Origin: an uncultured Ruminococcus sp.
GTDB lineage: Bacteria; Bacillota; Clostridia; Oscillospirales; CAG-272
Direction of reading: 5' to 3'
DNA: 27,541 nt
Assembly: GCA_902783705.1 (NCBI GenBank)
Contig: CACZSA010000214.1
Location: forward strand, 1 to 27,541
Shown here: one piece after another, positions 7,136-14,950 of the stretch
Numbering within the stretch: position 1 is the stretch's first letter
Layout: every line of letters starts with the position of its first letter
Position numbers and translations under genes: made by a program
The notes under the pieces: model-generated
The model's database searches: none
What the model saw: the letters and a program-made list of their open reading frames with translations, nothing else
Told to the model about the DNA's origin: nothing

Positions 7136-8632
7136 ATGAACAAAGAACAGGCTATCGAAATCCTCTCGAAGAATCAGGCGACCCTCGCGGCCCTGAATCA
7201 CGCCGTCTCGATCCTCTACATCGACGGCGAAACCATCGCTCCTCCGGGCAGCGCGCAGAAACGGGCCGTCACCCTCGGCGAGCTCTCGCGCATGGCTTAC
7301 GACCTTGTGACCGACCGGGAGGCCGTCGCCGCGCTCGAATATCTCTACGGCGTCCGCGAAGAGCTCGATCCGGTGACCCGCCGCAACGTCTCCGAGCTCT
7401 GGCGCGACCTCGACGACACCCGGAAGATCCCGAAGGAGGAGGCAGCTGAATACTCGATGCTCCTCGCCGAAGCCAGCGCGGTCTGGCATGAGGCGAAGGT
7501 GAAGAGCGACTACGCCCTCTTCGCGCCGTGGCTCGAGAAGGTCTTTGACGGAGCGAAGCGAAGGGCGGCATACCTCGATCCGACGCGCGATCCGTACGAC
7601 GTGACGATGGATCAGTTCGAGCGCGGGCTGACGTCCGAAAAGTGCGACGCCTTCTTCGCCGAGCTGCGGGGACGGATCGCGCCGCTTATCGCGAAGGTGG
7701 GAGACGCGGAGCAGGTCGACGACTCCCCAATCCTCGCGCTCTATTCGATCGAGGAGCAGCGGAAGATCTCGGACTTCGCGATGGATTTTCTCGGCCTCGA
7801 CCGCCGGTACTGCGTCCTCGGCGAGACGGAACACCCCTTCATGGCGAACGTCGACAAGCATGACGTGCGCATCCACACGCATTACTACGCCGAAAACTTC
7901 CTCTGGTCGCTCTACAGCGTCGTCCACGAGGGCGGGCATGCCCTGTACGAGCTGCACGTCGGGGATGAGCTCACGGGGACCTCGCTCGCGGGCGGATGCT
8001 CGATGTCGATCCACGAGAGTCAGTCGCGGTTCTTCGAGAATTACATCGGACGGAGCCGCGCGTTCACGGACCGCTTCTACGACTTCCTCCTCGACGCGTA
8101 TCCCTCCCGCATCGGGATCGTGTCGAAGGACGAGTTTTACCGCATGGTCAACAAGGCGGAGCCGTCGCTCATCCGCACGGAGGCCGACGAGCTGACCTAT
8201 TCGATGCACGTCATGATCCGCTACGACCTCGAGCGCCGCATCTTCGACGGGTCCCTCTGTGTCGCCGATCTGCCGCGCGAATGGAACCGCCTCTACGGCG
8301 AATACCTCGGCATTGACGTTCCGGACGACCGCCGCGGCGTTCTGCAGGACAGCCACTGGTCGAACGCAAACATCGGCTACTTCCCTTCCTACGCGCTCGG
8401 CTCGGCCTACGGCGCGCAGTACCTCGCGGAGATGAAGAAGGAATTCGATCCCTTCGCGGCGGCGGCCTCGGGCGACCTCTCCCCGGTGCGGAACTGGCTC
8501 GAGAAAAAGATCTGGCGGCACGGGCGGATGATGGATCCCACCGATCTCTTCCGCTCCGTCTGCGGCGAATTCCGTCCGTCGGTCTACGCGGATTATCTCG
8601 AAGAGAAATTCACCGCGCTGTACAATCTCTGA
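7136..8632 (+). CDS. M32-family metallocarboxypeptidase (carboxypeptidase Taq type)
   Basis: A 498-residue zinc carboxypeptidase, the usual length of the M32 family. The zinc motif is HEGGH (His264, Glu265, His268), followed by HESQS, whose Glu294 is the third ligand. The family blocks THYYAENF before the zinc site and HWSNANIGYFPSYALGSAYG near the C-terminus are clear. There is no signal peptide, so it acts on peptides in the cytoplasm, removing C-terminal residues. The ATG at 7136 is preceded by GAAAGGAA; a longer in-frame ORF to 6968 overlaps the HAD gene in a different frame and is rejected. It is the last gene of the operon, 35 bp after the HAD stop, and is followed by a strong terminator. 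Confidence 0.95.
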   Translation: MNKEQAIEILSKNQATLAALNHAVSILYIDGETIAPPGSAQKRAVTLGELSRMAYDLVTDREAVAALEYLYGVREELDPVTRRNVSELWRDLDDTRKIPKEEAAEYSMLLAEASAVWHEAKVKSDYALFAPWLEKVFDGAKRRAAYLDPTRDPYDVTMDQFERGLTSEKCDAFFAELRGRIAPLIAKVGDAEQVDDSPILALYSIEEQRKISDFAMDFLGLDRRYCVLGETEHPFMANVDKHDVRIHTHYYAENFLWSLYSVVHEGGHALYELHVGDELTGTSLAGGCSMSIHESQSRFFENYIGRSRAFTDRFYDFLLDAYPSRIGIVSKDEFYRMVNKAEPSLIRTEADELTYSMHVMIRYDLERRIFDGSLCVADLPREWNRLYGEYLGIDVPDDRRGVLQDSHWSNANIGYFPSYALGSAYGAQYLAEMKKEFDPFAAAASGDLSPVRNWLEKKIWRHGRMMDPTDLFRSVCGEFRPSVYADYLEEKFTALYNL

Positions 8633-8696
8633 AAAATGACCGTCAAAGAGACTGCCGCAAAAACGACGCTGAGACTGGAACCCGTTTTCAAATAGG

Positions 8697-8751
8697 AAAA
8701 AGGCTGTCGTCACTACTCCGTCAAAAGAGTAAATGCGACAGCCCCTTCTTT
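8697..8751. terminator. Bidirectional terminator between M32 peptidase and apiosidase-like gene
   Basis: GGCTGTCG (8702-8709) and CGACAGCC (8736-8743) form a perfect 8-bp stem. Inside it, TACTC (8714-8718) and GAGTA (8727-8731) form a second helix. AAAAA precedes and CCTTCTTT follows, giving U-rich tails on both strands, which suits the convergent genes on each side. Confidence 0.8.
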
Positions 8752-8752
8752 A

Positions 8753-10039
8753 TCAGTCGAAGATCAGCTCGACGACGGCGTCCATCCCGCGTCCGGCGGC
8801 GCGTCCCGGAAAACGCATCCGGCCGTCCTCGCCGATCGTCACGGGGATCTCTTCCCCGTCCGTCGTCTGAAACGCGCGCACCTTCTCCGGCATCCGCGGG
8901 AATCGATCGGGATTCAGCACCTCCGAGAGGCCGCAGGGGATGTGGAGATACGCCCGCCTCTCGGGATCGGACAGAACCGCCGCAGCCCAGTTCTCCCCGG
9001 GCTCGTTGTTCAGCACCGCGTCCCGCACGGGCACGAATCCGGCGACGTCGTGATCCCGCACAAACGCGGCGAACACCCGCACGGACTCCGCCGCCGGACG
9101 GTGAAGCGCCGTTTCCCATGTGTTCGGGAAATAGCGGTCAGGCTCGCGGCGCATGGGCCAGACGCCGTGGTGACCGTAGGTGTTCCCCGCCGTGCCGCTG
9201 AAGAGATTGCGCCACATCGTCACGCGCACGTCCGCCGCGTCAAAGTAGCCGTTCTTCGGATCAAAATTGATCGGATGGTCCTCGTACCGCTGTTCCCCGT
9301 CCATCGTGGGCTTGACGGGCAAAAGCTCCCGGTCGTGGGCGGCGATCTCGTGCGACGGCGCGGTCGGTCGTCCGTGCCCGGACTGGAACATGTTGAAATC
9401 GAGCCACTCCCGGTCGTGGACATACGCGGAGGAGGACTGGGCACCCGTCGGATGGAAGGTTTTGAGGAATTTCCCGCCGTCCCCGTCGCCGAGTCCCCGC
9501 GCCATCGCGTCGATCACGTCGAAGTGCCGCTGTTCGGTGAGCGGACGGTCCCCGCCGAGGATCCAGACGATATTGTCGTGATGACACAGACGTCCGGCAA
9601 GCCATTTCCCCCAGAAATAGGCGTTCTCCGCGTTGAAGATCTCCGGTCCCTCGCCCCAGAGGCGGTTGAACTTGTCGCCCCAGGTCGGCAGGACCCCCAT
9701 CCGGAGTCCGCGCCGCTCCGCTTCCGTGACGATGAACTCGACGTGATCGAAATAAGAGTACTCCCCGCCCGTGTCCGGCTTCATGGGATCGGGGACACCC
9801 GCCTCGTCCGTGAGAAGCGGCAGGCGTCCATAGGCGTTCGGCTCCGTGAGTCCCGAGAGCTCCGCGAGGATCACGCACTGAATGAAATTGAAGCCCTGCT
9901 CCGCGCGGCAGTCGAGATAGCGGCATGCCTCCTCCCGGTCGAGCCGGTGAAAGAGCTCCCACGCCGTGTCGCCGATGAGATAGACCGTCCGCCCCTCCCC
10001 GTCGGTCAGATGACGGCGGTCCTTGTGAATCCTGAGCAT
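8753..10039 (-). CDS. Apiosidase-like glycoside hydrolase (DUF4038, GH140-like)
   Basis: A 428-residue protein of the DUF4038/apiosidase-like type, a (beta/alpha)8 enzyme followed by a small C-terminal beta domain (about 340-428). The N-terminus RHLTDGEGRTVYLIGDTAWE is the typical family entry. FNFIQCV, WGDKFN and IVWILGGDRP follow, with candidate catalytic Asp164, then TMDGEQRYED with candidate Glu249, in the order expected for GH140 enzymes that remove apiose from pectic rhamnogalacturonan II. There is no signal peptide, so it probably acts on imported oligosaccharides. The start at 10039 is chosen for the GGGGGAGAG site; the in-frame extension to 10378 crosses the promoter. It is a single-gene unit with its own promoter and terminator. 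The substrate is inferred, and other terminal pentosides are possible. Confidence 0.85.
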   Translation of the reverse strand: MLRIHKDRRHLTDGEGRTVYLIGDTAWELFHRLDREEACRYLDCRAEQGFNFIQCVILAELSGLTEPNAYGRLPLLTDEAGVPDPMKPDTGGEYSYFDHVEFIVTEAERRGLRMGVLPTWGDKFNRLWGEGPEIFNAENAYFWGKWLAGRLCHHDNIVWILGGDRPLTEQRHFDVIDAMARGLGDGDGGKFLKTFHPTGAQSSSAYVHDREWLDFNMFQSGHGRPTAPSHEIAAHDRELLPVKPTMDGEQRYEDHPINFDPKNGYFDAADVRVTMWRNLFSGTAGNTYGHHGVWPMRREPDRYFPNTWETALHRPAAESVRVFAAFVRDHDVAGFVPVRDAVLNNEPGENWAAAVLSDPERRAYLHIPCGLSEVLNPDRFPRMPEKVRAFQTTDGEEIPVTIGEDGRMRFPGRAAGRGMDAVVELIFD

Positions 10040-10060
10040 TTCTCTCCCCCCTTTTTCATG

Positions 10061-10089
10061 ATTATACCATACCCTGTCCCGCGGCGCAA
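10061..10089 (-). promoter_or_regulatory. Promoter of the apiosidase-like gene
   Basis: On the minus strand TTGCGC (10084-10089), 17 bp, then TATAAT (10061-10066) with an upstream TGG, making an extended -10. The predicted start leaves a leader of only about 15 nt, mostly the ribosome binding site. Confidence 0.75.
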
Positions 10090-10153
10090 GAGCGGATCCA
10101 CCGCCGTCCGCATTTTTCGCCGGGATGCGCCCGTATTCGCGCAAAAAAGCACG

Positions 10154-10165
10154 CGGGAGGCTCCC
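10154..10165. promoter_or_regulatory. Inverted repeat upstream of the C69 dipeptidase promoter
   Basis: GGGAG and CTCCC (10155-10159 and 10161-10165) flank a single G, 6 bp upstream of the -35 box at 10172. The word GCGGGAGGC here (10153-10161) recurs in the other two divergent intergenic regions of the window. This is a candidate operator on sequence symmetry alone. Confidence 0.35.
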
Positions 10166-10171
10166 AAAGAC

Positions 10172-10200
10172 TTGACAGCGGCATCCGTTTCCGCTACAAT
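10172..10200 (+). promoter_or_regulatory. Consensus promoter of the C69 dipeptidase/Feo operon
   Basis: A perfect TTGACA (10172-10177) and TACAAT (10195-10200) are separated by 17 bp. The predicted start near 10207 gives a leader of about 80 nt that opens directly into a long GC-rich hairpin. Confidence 0.85.
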
Positions 10201-10206
10201 ATAGGG

Positions 10207-10245
10207 AGCGCGCCGGGATGCCTCCCCGCACTCCTCCGGCGCGCT
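10207..10245 (+). ncRNA. GC-rich hairpin at the 5' end of the C69/Feo operon leader
   Basis: AGCGCGCCGG (10207-10216) and CCGGCGCGCT (10236-10245) form a perfect 10-bp stem around a 19-base loop. It begins at or next to the predicted transcription start and lies 42 bp before the dipeptidase start codon. No U-tract follows, so it is not a simple terminator. A stabilising 5' stem-loop or a protein-binding leader element is possible; it is annotated as part of the mRNA, not an independent RNA gene. Confidence 0.5.
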
Positions 10246-10286
10246 TGAAATGAAATTTACAGAAAGATATAAAAGGAGACAACACC

Positions 10287-11750
10287 ATGCCCTGCACCAC
10301 CGTTCTGGTTGGAAAGAACGCCTCGAACGACCGCTCCACCATGATCGCCCGCACGGACGACGGCTTCTTTGACGTCAAAAAGATGATCGTCGTCGAGCCG
10401 AAGGTTCAGCCGAAGAAATACAAGACCGTCCTCTCGCATCTCGAGATCGAGCTGCCCGAGGATCCCCTGCGCTACACCGCCTGCCCGAGCGTCGACCCGA
10501 AGAACGGGATCTGGGCGGCGACCGGGATCAACGCGGCGAACGTCGGCATGACCGCCACGGAGACGATCACCTCGAATCCCCGCGTGCTGGCGGCGGATCC
10601 GCTCGTGGAATACAAAAAAGCGGAGAAACGCCGCGAGGCGGACACCCCCGGCGGCATCGGCGAGGAGGATATCGTCGTGCTCGTGCTGCCCTACATCCGC
10701 TCGGCGCGGGAGGGCGTGCTCCGGCTGGCGTCCCTGCTCGAAAAGTACGGCACCTACGAATCGAACGGCATCGCGTTCAACGACGCGGATGAGGTCTGGT
10801 GGCTCGAGACGATCGGCGGGCATCACTGGATGGCGCGGCGCGTCCCGGACGACGTCTGCGTTCTCGCGCCGAATCAGTTCGGCATGGATTCCTTCGATCT
10901 GGACGACGCGTTCGGCGAGGGACGGGAAAACCTCTGCTCCGCCGACCTGCGGGAATTCATCGCGGAGAACCACCTCGACCTCAATCAGGGCGGAAAGTTC
11001 AATCCGCGCGACATTTTCGGCTCGCACACGGATATGGATCACATCTACAATACGCCCCGCGCGTGGTTCATGGGACGCTTCCTCACGCCGCACACCTACC
11101 GCTGGGACGGGGAGGGCGCGGACTTCACCCCGGAATCCGACAACATCCCGTGGTGCGTCGTTCCAGAGCGGAAGATCGCCGTGGAGGATGTAAAGTACAT
11201 GCTCTCCTCGCACTATCAGGGCACGCCGTACAACCCCTACACCAATATCGACAGCGGACGGCGCGGGATGTACCGCTCGATCGGCATCAACCGCACGGGC
11301 GTCACCTCCGTCTGCCAGATCCGCCCGGACGCGCCCGAAGCCATCCGCGGGATCGAATGGATCTGCTTCGGTTCGACGGTCTTCGACGCGCTTCTTCCGG
11401 TTTATCCGAACGTGCCGAAGCTGCCGAAATACCTCGCGGACGTCACGCTCGACGTCTCGACGGAGAACTTCTACTGGGCGTCCCGTCTGATCGGCGCGCT
11501 CGCGGATCCGCATTACGGCTCGTGCATTCAGATGATCGAGCGGTATCAGAACGCTGTCATGACAGCCGGCCGCCGGATCGTGCGCGAATACGACCGCCGC
11601 ATGGCGGAGGGCGGGGACTTCACTCTCGCCTCGGAGGCCAACGAAAAGCTCGCCGCGATGGCAAAAAAGGAATCGACCGCCGCGCTCGGGAGGATCCTGC
11701 ACGAGGCGAGCGTGAAGATGAAGAACGGCTACAACCGCGCGGACAACTGA
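10287..11750 (+). CDS. C69-family dipeptidase (Ntn hydrolase)
   Basis: A 487-residue dipeptidase of peptidase family C69 (PepD type). The N-terminus is MPCTTVLVGKNAS: Cys3 is the expected Ntn nucleophile, exposed after removal of Met-Pro, and the CTTxLVGKxAS block is diagnostic. Other family blocks are TARTDDG-like IARTDDGF, ATGINAANVGMTATETI, GIAFNDADEVWWLETIGGHHWMARRVPDD and APNQFG. There is no signal peptide, so it probably cleaves dipeptides in the cytoplasm. AAAGGAGA precedes the ATG. Only 22 bp separate it from feoAB, and no terminator lies between, so the iron genes probably share its promoter. Length and motifs are complete. Confidence 0.93.
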   Translation: MPCTTVLVGKNASNDRSTMIARTDDGFFDVKKMIVVEPKVQPKKYKTVLSHLEIELPEDPLRYTACPSVDPKNGIWAATGINAANVGMTATETITSNPRVLAADPLVEYKKAEKRREADTPGGIGEEDIVVLVLPYIRSAREGVLRLASLLEKYGTYESNGIAFNDADEVWWLETIGGHHWMARRVPDDVCVLAPNQFGMDSFDLDDAFGEGRENLCSADLREFIAENHLDLNQGGKFNPRDIFGSHTDMDHIYNTPRAWFMGRFLTPHTYRWDGEGADFTPESDNIPWCVVPERKIAVEDVKYMLSSHYQGTPYNPYTNIDSGRRGMYRSIGINRTGVTSVCQIRPDAPEAIRGIEWICFGSTVFDALLPVYPNVPKLPKYLADVTLDVSTENFYWASRLIGALADPHYGSCIQMIERYQNAVMTAGRRIVREYDRRMAEGGDFTLASEANEKLAAMAKKESTAALGRILHEASVKMKNGYNRADN

Positions 11751-11772
11751 GCCGTCTTCGGGGGGGATACAA

Positions 11773-14139
11773 GTGAAGAACACGATGACACTGATGCGGC
11801 TGGAGCCGGGGAACTCCGCCGTCATCAAGGAGGTCGGAGGCGAAGGCGCGCTCCGTCAGCATTTCCTCGATATGGGCGTAATCCCGGGAGCGCGGGTGAC
11901 GACGGTGAAGTATGCGCCGATGGGTGATCCGATGGAGCTGATGATCCACGGCTACAAGCTGACCCTGCGGCTTGCGGACGCCGATCGGATCACGGTGGAG
12001 CCGCTCCCGGCAGACGCGGCGGAGGAGACAGTGGAGCTGCTGTCCGAGGAAAGCCGTCCGCGGCGGGAGGAATTCCACCCGGGACTCGGCGAGGGCGGCA
12101 AATTCCATCCGAAAGGGTCAGGCGATCCGCTCCCGGAGGGGACGAAGCTGACCTTCGCGCTCGTCGGGAATCAGAACTGCGGCAAGACGACGCTCTTCAA
12201 CGCGCTCACCGGGGCGAACCAGCACGTCGGGAACTTCCCCGGGGTGACGGTCGACCGGAAGGACGGCGTGATCCGCGGATATCCCGACACGGTCGTGACC
12301 GATCTGCCGGGGATCTATTCCATGTCGCCGTATTCAAGCGAAGAGCTGGTCTCCCGCAATTTTGTGCTGAACGAAAAGCCGCGCGCGATCATCAACATCG
12401 TCGACGCCACGAACATCGAGCGGAATCTGTACCTTTCGATGCAGCTTCTCGAGATGAACGTTCCGATGGTCATCGCGCTGAACATGATGGACGAGGTGAC
12501 GGCGAACGGCGGGAGCGTGGACATCAACCGCATGGAATCCCTGCTCGGCGTCCCGGTGGTCGCGATCTCCGCGGCGAAGAATTCCGGCGTCGAAGAGCTG
12601 ATCGAGCACGCGGTCCACATCGCGAAATATCAGGAGCGTCCCGCGCGTCAGGATCTCTGCGACGTGAGACGGCGGGGCGGCGCGGTGCATCGCTGCCTGC
12701 ACGCGATCGCGCACCTGATCGACGACCACGCGGAGGCCGCCGGGATCCCGACGAAATTCGCGGCGTCAAAGCTGGTGGAAGGCGATGCGCTCATCCGGGA
12801 ACAGCTGAAGCTCGACCGGAACGAGAGCGAAACCGTCGAACACATCATCCTGCAGATGGAAAAGGAATCCGGCCTCGACCGGAGCGCGGCGGTCGCGGAC
12901 ATGCGCTTCGACTTCATCGGCAAGGTCTGCCGCGAGACGGTGAAAAAGCCGCGAGAGAGCCGCGAGAGACGGCGGAGCGAGAAGATCGACCGCATCCTCA
13001 CGGGCCGCTTCACGGCGATCCCCGCGTTCATCGCGATCATGGGGCTCGTCTTCTGGCTGACGTTCAACGTGATCGGTGCGTTCTTCCAGGATCTGCTCGA
13101 GCGCGGGATCACAGCCCTCTCGGAAGCGGCGGATCAGGCGCTCGCGGCGGCGAACGTCAACGAAGCCCTGCACAGCCTCCTTGTCGACGGGATCCTCGAC
13201 GGCGTCGGGTCGGTGCTGAGCTTTCTGCCGATCATCGTGACCCTGTTCTTCTTCCTCTCGATCCTCGAGGACAGCGGATACATTGCGCGGGTGGCGTTCG
13301 TCATGGACAAGCTGCTCCGCCGGCTCGGCCTCTCGGGGCGCAGCATCGTGCCGCTCCTCGTGGGCTTCGGCTGCACGGTTCCCGCCGTCATGGCGACCCG
13401 GACCCTGCCGAGCGACCGCGACCGGAAAATGACGATCCTTCTGACGCCGTTCATGAGCTGTTCGGCGAAGGTCCCGATATACGCCTTCTTTGTGAATGCG
13501 TTCTTCCCGAAGCACGGCGCGCTCTGGATGATCGGACTGTATCTGCTCGGCATCCTCATCGGGATCGCGGCGGCATGCCTCTACCGGAATACGCTCTTCC
13601 GCGGCGAGGCGGTCCCGTTTGTCATGGAGCTGCCCGACTACCGGATGCCCGGCGCGAAGAACGTCGTGCGGCTGCTGTGGGACAAGGCGAAGGATTTCCT
13701 GCAGCGCGCGTTCTCGATCATCCTCATCGCGACGGTCGTGATCTGGTTCCTGCAGAAATTCGACATCCGGCTCAACATGGTCGAGGATTCGCACGACAGC
13801 ATCCTCGCGGTGCTCTCCGGCTGGCTCGTGCCGATCATGCGTCCGGTCGGGCTCGGCGACTGGCGGATCTGCACCTCGCTCATCAGCGGCTTTATCGCGA
13901 AAGAGAGCGTCGTCGCGACGATGGAGCTTCTCTTTGCGGGCGGTGCGGAGACGGCAATTTCGACCCTCTCCGCCGCCTGCCTGCTCGTCTTCTCGCTCCT
14001 CTACACGCCCTGCGTCGCTGCTGTGGCCTCCATCCGGCGTGAGATGGGCGCGAAGTGGGCTGTCACGGTCGTCGTATGGCAGTGCGCCGTCGCGTGGATC
14101 GCGGCATCGGTCGCGCATCTCATCGGCATTCTGCTGTAA
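11773..14139 (+). CDS. feoB: FeoA-FeoB fusion, ferrous iron transporter
   Basis: A 788-residue protein. Residues about 4-78 are a FeoA-type SH3-like domain (LDMGVIPGA and the closing RLADADRITVE). A flexible linker with two FHP motifs (101-113) leads to the FeoB GTPase domain: G1 GNQNCGKT (132-139), G2 around Thr159 (GNFPGVTV), G3 DLPG (177-180) and G4 NMMD (237-240). A helical region follows, then the membrane part with the two Gate-type regions, including FGCTVPAVMATRTL, FMSCSAKVPIYAFF, FIAKESVVATM and LYTPCVAA. It imports Fe(II) in anaerobes. FeoA is normally separate; the fused form occurs in some Clostridia. A GTG start at 11773 after GGGGGGAT is used; an ATG at 11785 is the alternative. 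The Feo-associated Cys-rich peptide follows after 12 bp. Confidence 0.95.
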   Translation: MKNTMTLMRLEPGNSAVIKEVGGEGALRQHFLDMGVIPGARVTTVKYAPMGDPMELMIHGYKLTLRLADADRITVEPLPADAAEETVELLSEESRPRREEFHPGLGEGGKFHPKGSGDPLPEGTKLTFALVGNQNCGKTTLFNALTGANQHVGNFPGVTVDRKDGVIRGYPDTVVTDLPGIYSMSPYSSEELVSRNFVLNEKPRAIINIVDATNIERNLYLSMQLLEMNVPMVIALNMMDEVTANGGSVDINRMESLLGVPVVAISAAKNSGVEELIEHAVHIAKYQERPARQDLCDVRRRGGAVHRCLHAIAHLIDDHAEAAGIPTKFAASKLVEGDALIREQLKLDRNESETVEHIILQMEKESGLDRSAAVADMRFDFIGKVCRETVKKPRESRERRRSEKIDRILTGRFTAIPAFIAIMGLVFWLTFNVIGAFFQDLLERGITALSEAADQALAAANVNEALHSLLVDGILDGVGSVLSFLPIIVTLFFFLSILEDSGYIARVAFVMDKLLRRLGLSGRSIVPLLVGFGCTVPAVMATRTLPSDRDRKMTILLTPFMSCSAKVPIYAFFVNAFFPKHGALWMIGLYLLGILIGIAAACLYRNTLFRGEAVPFVMELPDYRMPGAKNVVRLLWDKAKDFLQRAFSIILIATVVIWFLQKFDIRLNMVEDSHDSILAVLSGWLVPIMRPVGLGDWRICTSLISGFIAKESVVATMELLFAGGAETAISTLSAACLLVFSLLYTPCVAAVASIRREMGAKWAVTVVVWQCAVAWIAASVAHLIGILL

Positions 14140-14151
14140 GGGGGAACGCGC

Positions 14152-14337
14152 ATGAATCCTGCGGATATCGTCATCGTCATCGCGCTGGCCCTCCTCCTCA
14201 CGGGCGCTGTCCTCCTCGCCGTCCGGCGGAAGAAAAAAGGAAGCAGCTGCTGCGGCGAATGCGGAGGCTGCGGAATCTGCCGCGCGGCGGAGGAACAGCG
14301 GAAAAAGGAAGCGCGCGGCGCAAAGAAAACGAAATGA
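14152..14337 (+). CDS. FeoB-associated Cys-rich membrane protein
   Basis: A 61-residue protein with an N-terminal membrane helix (about 5-24), a basic RRKKKG turn, a CCGECGGCGIC cluster (five cysteines within about 11 residues) and a charged Lys/Glu tail. This is the layout of the FeoB-associated Cys-rich proteins, functional counterparts of FeoC, which may bind iron or an Fe-S cluster next to the FeoB channel. It starts 12 bp after feoB with GGGGGAA upstream. Confidence 0.92.
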   Translation: MNPADIVIVIALALLLTGAVLLAVRRKKKGSSCCGECGGCGICRAAEEQRKKEARGAKKTK

Positions 14338-14370
14338 CAGGAAAACCGCCTCGCGGCGGACGGTAGGAAT

Positions 14371-14922
14371 ATGATGCAGCTTCAAACAGGAAGACCCGCT
14401 TCGGACGCGGGAAGGCTGCCCCGGGAGATCCGTGTCTATGACACGCTCGACGCCATGGGGATCCCCTACGAGCGGATCGATCACGCGCCTGCGGACACCA
14501 TGGAGGTCTGCTGGGCGATCGACGACGCTCTCGGGACGCTCATCTGCAAGAACCTCTTCCTCTGCAACCGGCAGAAGACGAAATTCTTCCTCCTCATGAT
14601 GCCCGGGGACAAGGTTTTCAAGACCAGAGAGCTCACTCCGCAGATCGGCGCGGGACGGCTGTCCTTCGGGGATCCCGCCGATCTCCTCCGGCTGCTCGAC
14701 ACCCTGCCCGGCGCGGTGAGCGTGATGGGGCTGTTGAACGATCCCGAAGGGGTGGTGACGCTCCTCGTCGACGAGGACGTCCTCGCAGGGGAGACGCTCG
14801 GCTGTCATCCCTGCGTCAGCACATCAAGCCTCAGGCTCAAGACGTCGGACGTCTTCGAGCGCTTCGTCCCCGCGACGGGACACCGGTTCACAAAGGTCCG
14901 TCTCGAAGGAGCGGAGGCATAA
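14371..14922 (+). CDS. PrdX/YbaK-family prolyl-tRNA deacylase-like protein
   Basis: A 183-residue protein of the YbaK/ProX editing-domain family, closest in look to clostridial PrdX proteins. It has TMEVC (43-47), LICKNLFLCN with the conserved Lys60, KTKFFLLMMPGDK (69-81) and a GCHPC turn (144-148). Family members hydrolyse mischarged aminoacyl-tRNA, chiefly Ala- or Cys-tRNA(Pro), in trans. No proline reductase (prd) genes are nearby, so a general editing role is more likely than a Stickland role. The start is one of two adjacent ATGs at 14371 and 14374 after TAGGAA. It lies 33 bp downstream of the Feo peptide and is probably co-transcribed. Confidence 0.88.
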   Translation: MMQLQTGRPASDAGRLPREIRVYDTLDAMGIPYERIDHAPADTMEVCWAIDDALGTLICKNLFLCNRQKTKFFLLMMPGDKVFKTRELTPQIGAGRLSFGDPADLLRLLDTLPGAVSVMGLLNDPEGVVTLLVDEDVLAGETLGCHPCVSTSSLRLKTSDVFERFVPATGHRFTKVRLEGAEA

Positions 14923-14950
14923 ATCGACATTCTTATTCAAGGACAACGCC

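Noticed and set aside
6986..8713. A 575-codon minus-strand frame opposite the HAD and M32 genes
   Set aside because: Spans two real genes and the terminator, and its composition is that of a shadow frame.
10207..10245. The leader hairpin as a factor-independent terminator
   Set aside because: The strong stem is followed by TTGAAATGAAATTT rather than a U-run, and it starts at the predicted transcription start.
14346..14359. CCGCC-TCGC-GGCGG hairpin as a terminator
   Set aside because: Only five base pairs and no U-tract, and it lies inside a short gap of a probable operon.
12766..14808. A 680-codon open frame on the minus strand
   Set aside because: It is antisense to feoAB and its followers. 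Its product is a run of Arg, Asp and Glu with no domain, typical of shadow frames in GC-rich genes.
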